Source: Undibacterium sp. KW1 (lineage in GTDB: Bacteria > Pseudomonadota > Gammaproteobacteria > Burkholderiales > Burkholderiaceae_D). From it: DNA of 64,000 bases. Where the stretch lies: the NCBI RefSeq assembly GCF_009937955.1, contig NZ_AP018439.1, positions 6,138,001 to 6,202,000 of the forward strand, given 5' to 3'. The translations under genes were made by a program, and so were the position numbers. This document shows, piece by piece, positions 18,368 to 26,796 of the stretch; within the stretch, counting starts at the first letter, position 1; the number at the start of each line of letters is the position of its first letter. The notes beneath the pieces are model-generated. The model saw only the letters and a list, made by a program, of their open reading frames with translations, was not told the origin of the DNA and made no database searches.

Positions 18368-18715
18368 ATTTCGGCCCTAGATTCAATTTTTAAATTGAGT
18401 TAAATTTAAATAGCCAAACTTATCCACAGCTTATTATTTTCTCCAGATTCTAATGTAAAAATTATTGATCTGAAGATAATGAGTACTCGCCTCACATTGA
18501 ATTTTAAGTACAGGCAACACCGTCTGCATTTGCCATTTAAAACGCGAATATTTCGCGTCGCCTGCAAAAAAACAAGTATCCAAAAAAATCGCAAAGCCAC
18601 GTCCTGCCTGGCTCGCAAGACAGTTTCATGCTCTCCGTATTACGCGACTATTCGCCCAGGACTAAGACTTTTATCATATCCAGCATCAATCACACGATTA
18701 TGTCTGGAGTTTTTT
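18368..18715. other. Intergenic region with DnaA box and palindrome
   Basis: 348 bp between the glycosyltransferase and the MFS gene. It holds a weak AT hairpin (TCAATTT/AAATTGA, 18383-18398), a perfect TTATCCACA at 18420-18428, and a perfect inverted repeat ACGCGAA-TAT-TTCGCGT at 18542-18558 that could be an operator. An open frame in phase with the MFS gene spans 18479-18715 but has no transporter similarity and is treated as leader sequence. Confidence 0.5.
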
Positions 18716-19933
18716 ATGTCTTTATCTTCTCAATCTTCGCCACCATTGTCTGCAGCACCCGCAGCCGCTGGTGGCAGTGTTTTTCTGAAATTGCTGCCGC
18801 TGACACTGGCTGTTTTTATCGGCTTTCTGACCATGGGTATGCAACTACCCGTATTGCCCTTATACCTGCATAACAGCCTGGGCATGAGTACCCTGGTCGT
18901 AGGACTGGTCATCGGTGCACAATTTACCGTCGCCCTGCTGTCACGCGCCTGGGCTGGCAATTTTGCTGACATGCGTGGTACCAAACGGGCCGTACTCACG
19001 GGTGCCGTGACTATTGCCAGCTCAGGCCTGGTGTATCTGGCATCGCTGCCATTTGTTGCTACACCTGTGGTATCGGTGTGGATATTGCTGGCTGGCCGTG
19101 TCTTGCTGGCGATAGGTGAGAGCCTGATGGTTACAGGAGCCCTGGGCTGGGGCATAGGCCTGGTCGGGCCACAAAATGCAGGCAAGGTCATGGCCTGGGT
19201 AGGCATCGCCATTTATGGAGCATTTGCCTTCGGTGCGCCGGCTGGTGTCGCCATCCATGCACAATTGGGATTTGCCGGTATAGGCATTGCGACTATCTGC
19301 ATGCCGGTAGTGGCGTTGCTGGTCGCTTTATACATACCTGCCATCGCACCGACAGCTACTACCCGCATGCCTTTTTACAAGGTATTGAGTACCGTCATGA
19401 TACCTGGCCTGGGCTTGGCTCTGGCCAGTATAGGTTTTGGTGTGATCACGGCTTTTTCTGCCTTGTTGTTTGCAGCAAAAAACTGGGGTAATTCTTCGCT
19501 CGCATTTACCTTCTTTGGCGTAGCTTTCATTGGGGCCAGGATATTATTTGGTCATTTGCCAGACAAGCTCGGTGGAGCCAGGGTAGCACTCGTCAATGTG
19601 GTAATAGAAGCTGCAGGCCTACTGTTGATCTGGTGGGCTGATACTGCCAGCTTGGCTTATATAGGTGTTGCCCTGACGGGCTTTGGCTATTCACTGGCCT
19701 TCCCCGGTTTCGGTGTAGAAGCTACGCGCCGTGCCCCACCGCAAAGCCGCAGCGTCGCCATGGGTGCCTATGTCGCTTTTCTCGACATGTCGCTGGGCAT
19801 AGTCAGTCCATTGGCAGGTTTTATCGCCGGGCATTGGGGAGTTGATGCTGTTTTTCTGGCAGCCAGCGTGGCAGTTGCTTTGTCTTTACTGGTGGCTGTG
19901 CGTTTGCTGGGAAAAGCATCTGCAAGCGTATAA
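18716..19933 (+). CDS. MFS transporter (arabinose/multidrug-efflux type)
   Basis: 405 aa, about twelve hydrophobic segments. LPLTLAVFIGFLTMGMQLPVLPLYL is helix 1 and ARAWAGNFADMRGTKRAVL-like loop 2-3 carries the MFS motif A (SRAWAGNFADMRGTKRAV). The frame extends upstream to 18479, but the added residues are basic and unlike any transporter N-terminus, so ATG 18716 is chosen. It likely exports small molecules. A palindrome at 18542-18558 lies 158 bases upstream, and the TetR gene converges from the right. Confidence 0.85.
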   Translation: MSLSSQSSPPLSAAPAAAGGSVFLKLLPLTLAVFIGFLTMGMQLPVLPLYLHNSLGMSTLVVGLVIGAQFTVALLSRAWAGNFADMRGTKRAVLTGAVTIASSGLVYLASLPFVATPVVSVWILLAGRVLLAIGESLMVTGALGWGIGLVGPQNAGKVMAWVGIAIYGAFAFGAPAGVAIHAQLGFAGIGIATICMPVVALLVALYIPAIAPTATTRMPFYKVLSTVMIPGLGLALASIGFGVITAFSALLFAAKNWGNSSLAFTFFGVAFIGARILFGHLPDKLGGARVALVNVVIEAAGLLLIWWADTASLAYIGVALTGFGYSLAFPGFGVEATRRAPPQSRSVAMGAYVAFLDMSLGIVSPLAGFIAGHWGVDAVFLAASVAVALSLLVAVRLLGKASASV

Positions 19934-19989
19934 GGTATTTAAATTTTGTAGGGCGCACCATTTGCACCCCACAAAATAGGTACTACATC

Positions 19990-20022
19990 AATTGATCAGG
20001 TTTTCATGAAGCCTGATCAATT
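19990..20022. terminator. Bidirectional terminator between MFS and TetR genes
   Basis: An 11-bp perfect stem (AATTGATCAGG with CCTGATCAATT) and an 11-base loop lie between the convergent genes; the plus side is followed by TTACTTTTT. The stem ends on the TetR stop codon. Confidence 0.75.
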
Positions 20023-20657
20023 TACTTTTTGCTTTTGACGCTGCTCAGGTAAACACAAAACATATCTGCCATGGCATCCGCATAGTCATCTATCCTGTCA
20101 GTTGGATAGCCATTTGCCGACACATGTTCACCAGCACTGCTGAGCGTGGTGGAAATCAGTTCTTCAACGATGGAACGTGTCGCTGCTGTTGCCGTGGGCA
20201 GCAATTCCTCAATAAATACCTGCACGGTCTGATCCCAGTATTGCCATGCTTCCTGCGCTTCAGGATCATCGTTATACTGCGGGGCGATATCGGTCAGGGC
20301 ACTACGCATCTGGGCTTCTTCACATTCTGAACGAATGAAAGCATGGACCAGGCTACGTAAGCGCTCCAGCGGTGCCTGCTGGGTATCCTGCAATATCTCG
20401 CGCAACATGCCGCCAGTCTGCCGCCATTCATCACTTTGCAGACGGAACAGGATGGCCGCCTTGTTGGGAAAATACTGATACACAGAACCCACGCTAACGC
20501 CCGCTCTTTCGGCCACCCGCGCCGTAGTAAATTTTTGTGCGCCTTCACGCTGCAAAACCTGGAGAGCAGCTTCCAATATGGTGGCCACCAGGTCAGCCGA
20601 GCGACTTTGCTGGGGCCGCTTTCTTGAAGAAATAAAAGGGGTTTGAGGTTTACTCAT
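20022..20657 (-). CDS. TetR family transcriptional regulator
   Basis: 211 aa. The N-terminal helix-turn-helix reads ILEAALQVLQREGAQKFTTARVAERAGVSVGSVYQYFPNKAAIL, a classic TetR domain; the C-terminal ligand domain is variable. ATG 20657 (MSKPQTP) is chosen over an upstream in-frame TTG at 20684. It converges on the MFS gene; control of that transporter is possible but neither promoter shows a shared operator. Confidence 0.9.
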   Translation of the reverse strand: MSKPQTPFISSRKRPQQSRSADLVATILEAALQVLQREGAQKFTTARVAERAGVSVGSVYQYFPNKAAILFRLQSDEWRQTGGMLREILQDTQQAPLERLRSLVHAFIRSECEEAQMRSALTDIAPQYNDDPEAQEAWQYWDQTVQVFIEELLPTATAATRSIVEELISTTLSSAGEHVSANGYPTDRIDDYADAMADMFCVYLSSVKSKK

Positions 20658-20720
20658 GAGTATAAGAAAGGAGATCCAAACCAATACTTGAGATGATACG
20701 CGCTATATCTTCCCGCCATG

Positions 20721-20751
20721 AAAAAAGCTCCTGGCCTCAGGAGCTTTTTTT
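20721..20751. terminator. Rho-independent terminator downstream of putA
   Basis: AAAAAAGCTCCTG and CAGGAGCTTTTTT form a 13-bp stem with a short loop, with A and T runs on both sides, so it can act in both directions. It stands 24 bases past the putA stop. Confidence 0.85.
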
Positions 20752-20774
20752 ACTTGCGACAGAACAAAAAACGA

Positions 20775-23700
20775 TCAGGTCGCCAATGTCATCAAACTCG
20801 CATTGCCACCTGCAGCGGTGGTATTCACACACAGCGCCCGTTCAGCCATCAGACGCCACAAAGGAATTTCTGCATGGTCCTGGGTTTCGACAACGGAAAC
20901 AATAGCGTCATCCAGACCCGCAAACAAGAGCTTGTAATGCGACAGCAAGCCACCTTCCACCAGGGCGAGCTGGGCACCACATTGTTCTGCTTCGGCATTA
21001 ATGATGAGTTTGCTGACTTCGGCTGGCAAACCGGCAGGCAGGATAGCCATGGTTTGTGCTGGCAGTACCGGCAGGTTGCCGGTGGCCAGCGTTGCTGCCA
21101 GTTGGTTGATGATGCAGTTGACTGTCGTTGCTGCGCAAAATATACGGCCACGCGGCGCAAACGACAGGGTATTGCGTTCGCCCGTCGGGCCAGGCAAGAC
21201 CTGGGTTACTTTGTATGGGCTGTTGTGGGCATAATGTTCACCCAGTTCGGCAATTTTTTGATGCCCCTGTTTTTGTGCCCAGACCAGTAAGGCTTCCAGT
21301 GCTGGTGGTGACTGGCGTTCATATACGGTATGTCCGCCCAGGCCAGTGACAGGCGTGCGTTGCAGGCGTTTCAGGTACAGCGGGCCGCCAGCTTTGGGGC
21401 CGGTACCGGATTTGCCTTCACCACCAAAGGGTTGTACACCCACTACCGCACCAACGATATTGCGGTTCACATAGATATTACCGACATGGGCGCGGGAGAT
21501 GATGAAATCGATGGTTTCATCAATGCGGGTATGGATACCCAGGGTCAGGCCAAAACCAGTAGCATTGATCTGGTCTATCAATGCAGGCAAGTCATTGCGC
21601 TTGTAACGCAAGACATGCAATACCGGGCCGAAGACTTCTTTTTTCAAATCAGCCAGGTTGGCGATTTCCATGACGGTAGGGGCGACAAAAGTACCTGCGC
21701 GGCAAGCGGCTGCCAGGTCCAGCGTGTAGAAGGACTTGGCTTTACCACGCATGCCATTGATATGGCTCATCAGATTATTCTGGGCCTCTGCATCGATGAC
21801 TGGGCCAATATCGATGGATAGGCGGTCAGGCTGGCCTATACGCAATTCCTGCATGGCACCGTGCAGCATTTCTATGGTCTTGTCGGCGATATCTTCTTGC
21901 AGGCATAGCACGCGCAGGGCTGAACAGCGCTGGCCCGCACTGTCAAAAGCAGAGGACAAGACATCATTGACGACTTGCTCAGGCAAGGCGCTGCTATCAA
22001 CGATCATGGCATTCTGGCCACCGGTTTCTGCAATCAGCGGTATATCGATGCCCTCTGCCACAGCGCGTTTTGCCAGCGTGCGGTTGATGATTTGTGCGAC
22101 TTCAGTTGAGCCAGTAAAAATCACACCCTTGACGCGGTGATCTGCCACCAACTGCGCACCAACGACTTCACCCGTGCCTGGCAAGAATTGCAGGGCACCA
22201 CGCGGCACGCCCGCTTCATGCATCAGTTGAATGGCGCGATAAGCGATCAGCGGGGTTTGCTCTGCCGGCTTGGCCAGCACGACGTTACCAGCAGCCAGCG
22301 CGGCACTGACTTCACCAATGAAGATGGCCAGCGGGAAATTCCATGGGCTGATACAGACGACCGGCCCCAAAGCCTGGGTATTTGCCTGGCTCTCTACCTG
22401 GGCGGCGTAATAGCGCAAAAAATCAACCGCTTCGCGCACTTCTGCCAGTGCATTTGGCAGGGATTTACCGGCTTCACGTATTGCCAGCGCCATAAAATCC
22501 AGGGTTTGCGTTTCCAGCAAATCAGCGGCTTTCTTCAGAACAGCAGCGCGTTCTACCGGCGCTGTGGTTTGCCAGTCCATCGCATATTGTTCTGCTGCAT
22601 GCAGGGCGGTTTGCACATCCTGGGCATCGGCTTCGATGACTTCGCCAACGACATCCAACTGGTTTGCCGGGTTATTCACAGGACGGGTTTGCGTGGCAGA
22701 GACCTGACCATGCAGGATGGGTGCCGCTGTCAAACTTTGCTGGCTGCTCTCGGCAAAGTGAGCGCTGATTTTTTGCAGTTCCAGCTCATTCGAAAAATCC
22801 AGGCCAGCAGAATTTTTTCTTTCCTTGCCAAACAAATCCTTGGGCAAGGCAATGGCTGCATGCGGTGCACCACCGAGCTCACGCGAGACGGCTATCGGGT
22901 CGGCCAGCATGGATTCTATCGATACGCTCTCATCAACGATCTGGTTGACGAAGGAGGAGTTCGCGCCATTTTCCAGCAGGCGGCGTACCAGGTAAGCCAG
23001 CAAGGTCTGGTGTGAGCCTACCGGGGCATAGATACGGCAAGGTTTGTCCAGCTTGTCTTTACCTACCACCTGGTCATACAGGGTCTCGCCCATGCCATGC
23101 AGGCACTGGAATTCATAATCAGTAATACCGGCTTTTTGTGCCCAGGTATAAATGGTCGATAAGGTCAGAGCATTGTGGGTGGCAAACTGTGGATAAATCA
23201 CATCAGTCGCAGCCAGCAGTTTTTGCGCACAGGTCAGGTAAGACAAATCGGTATACACCTTGCGAGTATAGACCGGGAAACCGCTCATGCCATCGACTTG
23301 CGAGCGCTTGATTTCTGCATCCCAGTAAGCCCCCTTGACCAGGCGTATCATGAACTTGCTGCCGCTACGGCGTGCCAGATCGACCAGGTAATCGATGACG
23401 AAGGGGCAACGTTTTTGATAGCCCTGCACGACAAAACCTATGCCTTCAAAACCTTTGAGGTCAGCATCAAAAGCCAGCGCTTCCATCAGGTCCAGCGACA
23501 ATTCCAGTCTGTCGGTTTCTTCTGCATCAATATTCAGGCCTATGTTGTATTGCTTGGCCAGCAACAGCAGTTTTTTCAGCAGCGGCAGCAATTCATTCAT
23601 CGTGCGCTCACGCTGGGCGCGTGAATAGCGTGGGTGCAGGGCAGACAGTTTGACTGAAATGCCAGGGCCATTCTTGATGCCACGGCCATTCGAGGCCCTG

Positions 23701-24434
23701 CCTATCGCATGGATCGCAGTCTCATAGGCTTTGTAGTAAAAGGCAGCATCCTTGGCGGTCAGCGCGGCTTCGCCCAGCATGTCATAAGAATAGCGGTAGC
23801 CGCGTTTTTCATTGTCCTGGCTGTTTTTCAGCGCTTCTTCTATGGTCTGGCCAGTGACGAACTGGTTGCCCAGCATGCGCATGGCCATATCGACGCCTTT
23901 GCGTATCAAGGGCTCACCACCCCTGGCGATCAAACGTGTCAGGGCAGAACCCAGGCTTTGTTCGCTATTCGTGCTGACCAGCTTGCCAGTCACCAGCAAG
24001 CCCCATGTGGCGGCATTCACAAACAGCGAAGGTGATTCACCCAGGTGCTTGCGCCAGTCGCCTTTGCTGATCTTGTCGGCAATCAGACGGTCAGCGGTTT
24101 GATGATCGGGGATGCGCAGCAGCGCCTCGGCCAGACACATCAGGGCCACACCTTCTTCTGACGACAGTGAAAATTCATGCATCAGGGCATCAACACCAGA
24201 AGCGCGGGTGCGTTGCTGGCGTACATTGCTGACCAGGCGGTGTGCCAGTTCTGCAACACTCTTTTGCTGGTCCTCATGGGCATTTACATTGCCGAGCAGC
24301 CATTGCACCGCATCTGGCTCGGATCGGCGGTATGCTTCGGTAATGGCAGTTCTGAGAGGGCTGGCAGTGGGAAGTAGCTCTGCTTGCAGGGCAGAAAAAG
24401 GCTGGTTATTGGCTGGCACGGTTATCGCAATCAT
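20775..24434 (-). CDS. putA: Bifunctional proline dehydrogenase / P5C dehydrogenase
   Basis: 1219 aa enzyme that oxidises proline to glutamate in two steps. The PRODH half shows RLVKGAYWDAEIKRSQ and the FAD-site region around residues 260-540. The aldehyde dehydrogenase half shows CISPWNFPLAIF, FTGSTEVAQ, ETGGQNAMIVD and the catalytic cysteine in AGQRCSALRVL. The N-terminus starts straight into the PRODH arm (MIAITVPANNQPFSALQ) with no ribbon-helix-helix DNA-binding domain, so it does not repress itself as trifunctional PutA does. The divergent Lrp gene at 24585 is the likely proline-responsive activator. Confidence 0.96.
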   Translation of the reverse strand: MIAITVPANNQPFSALQAELLPTASPLRTAITEAYRRSEPDAVQWLLGNVNAHEDQQKSVAELAHRLVSNVRQQRTRASGVDALMHEFSLSSEEGVALMCLAEALLRIPDHQTADRLIADKISKGDWRKHLGESPSLFVNAATWGLLVTGKLVSTNSEQSLGSALTRLIARGGEPLIRKGVDMAMRMLGNQFVTGQTIEEALKNSQDNEKRGYRYSYDMLGEAALTAKDAAFYYKAYETAIHAIGRASNGRGIKNGPGISVKLSALHPRYSRAQRERTMNELLPLLKKLLLLAKQYNIGLNIDAEETDRLELSLDLMEALAFDADLKGFEGIGFVVQGYQKRCPFVIDYLVDLARRSGSKFMIRLVKGAYWDAEIKRSQVDGMSGFPVYTRKVYTDLSYLTCAQKLLAATDVIYPQFATHNALTLSTIYTWAQKAGITDYEFQCLHGMGETLYDQVVGKDKLDKPCRIYAPVGSHQTLLAYLVRRLLENGANSSFVNQIVDESVSIESMLADPIAVSRELGGAPHAAIALPKDLFGKERKNSAGLDFSNELELQKISAHFAESSQQSLTAAPILHGQVSATQTRPVNNPANQLDVVGEVIEADAQDVQTALHAAEQYAMDWQTTAPVERAAVLKKAADLLETQTLDFMALAIREAGKSLPNALAEVREAVDFLRYYAAQVESQANTQALGPVVCISPWNFPLAIFIGEVSAALAAGNVVLAKPAEQTPLIAYRAIQLMHEAGVPRGALQFLPGTGEVVGAQLVADHRVKGVIFTGSTEVAQIINRTLAKRAVAEGIDIPLIAETGGQNAMIVDSSALPEQVVNDVLSSAFDSAGQRCSALRVLCLQEDIADKTIEMLHGAMQELRIGQPDRLSIDIGPVIDAEAQNNLMSHINGMRGKAKSFYTLDLAAACRAGTFVAPTVMEIANLADLKKEVFGPVLHVLRYKRNDLPALIDQINATGFGLTLGIHTRIDETIDFIISRAHVGNIYVNRNIVGAVVGVQPFGGEGKSGTGPKAGGPLYLKRLQRTPVTGLGGHTVYERQSPPALEALLVWAQKQGHQKIAELGEHYAHNSPYKVTQVLPGPTGERNTLSFAPRGRIFCAATTVNCIINQLAATLATGNLPVLPAQTMAILPAGLPAEVSKLIINAEAEQCGAQLALVEGGLLSHYKLLFAGLDDAIVSVVETQDHAEIPLWRLMAERALCVNTTAAGGNASLMTLAT

Positions 24435-24584
24435 ATAAAAATAATCAAAACAAATATGATTTCATTGTATAGATGCTCTTCGATGATTAATTCTGGAAAT
24501 CAGAACATATATCGAAATTTTCTTTTTTGTGAGAAAATTATGCCGAATATTATTAATCACCACACTGACGATTTTTGACTTCTT

Positions 24585-25043
24585 ATGCTCGACAAAATCA
24601 GTAAAAGAATTCTGGCCGAATTGCAAAACGATGGCCGTATCAGTAATGTAGAATTGGCAACAAGGGTAAACCTCTCTCCTGCTGCCTGTCTGGAACGCGT
24701 GCGCAAGCTGCAAGAATCCGGCTACATACTTGGATACACAGCCCAGCTCAATCCACATCTGCTAGATGTGGCCCTGTTGGTGTTCATAGAAGTTGTGCTC
24801 GACCGCACGACCCCAGACGTGTTCGACGCTTTCCGGCGTGGCGTACAAGCCATCCCTGAAGTGCTGGAATGCCATATGGTGGCGGGTGGTTTTGACTACC
24901 TCGTCAAGGCACGTGTCAAAGACATGAATGCCTACCGCGACTTTTTGGGCAAATCCCTGCTGCAATTAAACGGTGTGCGTGAAACGCATACCTATGCAGT
25001 GATGGAAGAAGTTAAAAATACCAGTTGCTTGCCGATTAAATAG
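24585..25043 (+). CDS. Lrp/AsnC family regulator, probably of putA
   Basis: 152 aa: N-terminal HTH (LDKISKRILAELQNDGRISNVELATRVNLSPAACLERVRKLQESG) and a C-terminal RAM ligand domain (ECHMVAGGFDYLVKARVKDM). It is divergent from putA with a 150-bp AT-rich spacer (24435-24584), the same arrangement as PutR/BkdR regulators, and PutA lacks its own DNA-binding domain. Control by proline is therefore inferred. Confidence 0.92.
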   Translation: MLDKISKRILAELQNDGRISNVELATRVNLSPAACLERVRKLQESGYILGYTAQLNPHLLDVALLVFIEVVLDRTTPDVFDAFRRGVQAIPEVLECHMVAGGFDYLVKARVKDMNAYRDFLGKSLLQLNGVRETHTYAVMEEVKNTSCLPIK

Positions 25044-25099
25044 GCATTTGATTACTGGCGTTTTTCAGGCACTTTGGGATTTATCCAGAGCCTGGCATT

Positions 25100-25133
25100 C
25101 ATGCCGCATTTCTCAAGGATGCGGCATGTTTTC
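25100..25133 (+). terminator. Terminator after the Lrp gene
   Basis: CATGCCGCAT and ATGCGGCATG form a 10-bp stem with a 9-base loop, followed by TTTTC. It sits 57 bases after the Lrp stop codon. Confidence 0.75.
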
Positions 25134-25154
25134 ATTTGCGCGCCTGATTCCTGA

Positions 25155-25799
25155 TCAATGCTTGCCCGACAGCGCCAGCTTGATACCAAAAGAAACAAAC
25201 ATCAAACCAATGAAGCGGTTCAGCCACAGCGTGACAGCCTGATTGACACGCATGCGCTGTCTCGCAAATGCAGTCGAGATAGCGAGGAAATGGCACCACA
25301 GCATGCCATTGAAATTGAAGATGCAACCCAGCACGATCAAGGCTAGTGGCTTGTTGCTGGCATCAGCAGCGATAAATTGCGGCACGAAAGCCAAAAAGAA
25401 AATCGCCACTTTCGGGTTCAGGATATTCGTCAAAAACCCCTGCATGAAAATCTTGCGGTGGCTGAGTACCGGCAGGCTGGCTTTGGCCTCGGTATTGATT
25501 TCAGCAGATTTTGCCTTGCTAAACAGCATGGATGCACCTATATACAAAAGATAAGCCGCACCAGCCAGTTTAACGATAGTGAAGGCTGTGGCAGAAGTCG
25601 CCAGCAAAGCCGACAAACCCAGTGCCGCCGCCATGATATGTACCAGAGTACCCGCACCTATGCCCAGCGCTGCCGCCGAACCCGCACGCCAACCCTGCGT
25701 CGCGCTGCGTGTCATGATGAGGATGGAATCGGGGCCGGGGGCGATATTGAGCAAGATACCGGCAATGATGAACTGGACGAGGTCTTGTGTGCCTAACAT
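25155..25799 (-). CDS. LysE/RhtB family amino-acid exporter
   Basis: 214 aa inner-membrane protein with about six hydrophobic segments. IAPGPDSILIMTRSATQGWRAGSAAALGIGAGTLVHIMAAALGLSALL is the conserved first half of LysE/RhtB exporters, and GFLTNILNPKVAIFFLAFVPQF is the second conserved block. It exports an amino acid or derivative; substrate unknown. The gene lies next to the proline catabolism pair but on its own transcript. Confidence 0.93.
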   Translation of the reverse strand: MLGTQDLVQFIIAGILLNIAPGPDSILIMTRSATQGWRAGSAAALGIGAGTLVHIMAAALGLSALLATSATAFTIVKLAGAAYLLYIGASMLFSKAKSAEINTEAKASLPVLSHRKIFMQGFLTNILNPKVAIFFLAFVPQFIAADASNKPLALIVLGCIFNFNGMLWCHFLAISTAFARQRMRVNQAVTLWLNRFIGLMFVSFGIKLALSGKH

Positions 25800-25906
25800 G
25801 GATATTCCTGTATGGGATGGGCGGACAAGGGCTTTATTATAATCGGCAATGAAGACCAGACTGATTTTCTGTATAGCGAATTCATCAAATATCTTTCACT
25901 ACATTT

Positions 25907-26281
25907 ATGCCTGTTCATCCCAGCGTCAAAAAACTTTTGCTGAATATCATGAGAACATTTCCTGATGTGGCCAGGCACATGATGCTCATTGCAAAGCGAC
26001 ATCGTAGTATCGCCATTTGCACGACAGAGATGATGGGGGAATTCGCCAGGCTAACTACACAGGCCATGCGTGAAGATAACCGGCAAGTCGTGCAGTCGCA
26101 TCTGTTGCTAATGTCTGAATTGTTGAGAACAGCCGACGAGATAAGCAGGGAATATATTGATGTATATTATGTAGAAGAATTGTTTTATGGCCTGACTCCT
26201 AAGCAAAAGAAACATGCCTGGTCATGGCTGCCGGCTAACTTAAAACAACTCTATGTTGCCATGTGGGGTGATATCGCCTGA
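25907..26281 (+). CDS. Hypothetical protein, 124 aa
   Basis: All-helical soluble protein with no signal peptide. The C-terminal pattern VEELFYGLTPKQKKHAWSWLPANLKQLYVAMWG reminds me of the DUF7674 family, but I cannot confirm it. No catalytic residues are evident. A hairpin with a T run follows 13 bases after the stop. Confidence 0.7.
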   Translation: MPVHPSVKKLLLNIMRTFPDVARHMMLIAKRHRSIAICTTEMMGEFARLTTQAMREDNRQVVQSHLLLMSELLRTADEISREYIDVYYVEELFYGLTPKQKKHAWSWLPANLKQLYVAMWGDIA

Positions 26282-26293
26282 CTTCTATCGCAG

Positions 26294-26319
26294 GGTGCGG
26301 CATGCGCACCGGTTTTTTT
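26294..26319 (+). terminator. Terminator after the 124-aa gene
   Basis: GGTGCG and CGCACC form the stem and GGTTTTTTT follows. A related hairpin, GGTGCGC-ATG-GCGCACC, lies at 26338-26354 and belongs to a common short intergenic repeat type. Confidence 0.7.
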
Positions 26320-26397
26320 ATCGTGATCCAAAAGCATGGTGCGCATGGCGCACCCTACTGGTGGAAACTGGAATTGATCATATTTTAAAAGACAGCA

Positions 26398-26637
26398 ATG
26401 ATGAAAAAGCAGCTTGACTATGACTGGGTTTGCCATGCATGTGTCGCAGAAAACGGCAAATCTTTAAGGCGGTGCCAGGCTTGTGGCTGCGCTGCTTTTG
26501 CCAGTGTGAGCGAGATGGAAGTGCATGCAAAGGGCCAGCGTAAAATTGAGTTGCAGATATCGCGTGAACTGGCGATGACCGTGCTGTTTTGGTCTTTTAT
26601 AGGCGGCATAGTGTTTTTCTTCAAATTGACGGCATAA
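26398..26637 (+). CDS. Small zinc-ribbon membrane protein, 79 aa
   Basis: The N-terminus carries two cysteine pairs (WVCHAC at 11-16 and RRCQACGC at 24-31), which suggest a zinc ribbon. A single membrane helix lies at about 58-77 (AMTVLFWSFIGGIVFFFKL). Not assigned to a named family. The ribbon would be cytoplasmic if the tail is inserted as a C-terminal anchor. Confidence 0.7.
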   Translation: MMKKQLDYDWVCHACVAENGKSLRRCQACGCAAFASVSEMEVHAKGQRKIELQISRELAMTVLFWSFIGGIVFFFKLTA

Positions 26638-26796
26638 ATTTGAAATGGGTGTTTTGAGCTTAGGCAATAAGCTTTGATCCAAAATGTTGCATAATGACGC
26701 TTTTGGTGTGCATTTTCGTTCAAATAGCGAAAAATAAGCGTTTTCACCGGGGCCGGTGAAGGCTGACCGCCAATTTGTTCAATTTCTCAGCATTTC

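Noticed and set aside
18479..18715. N-terminal extension of the MFS gene
   Set aside because: Basic, non-hydrophobic sequence unlike any transporter start; ATG 18716 gives a normal protein.
21330..23015. Long frames antisense to putA, and similar ones antisense to pbpC and the alpha-2-macroglobulin gene
   Set aside because: Mirror frames of GC-rich coding DNA; low-quality translations rich in R, Q, H and W.
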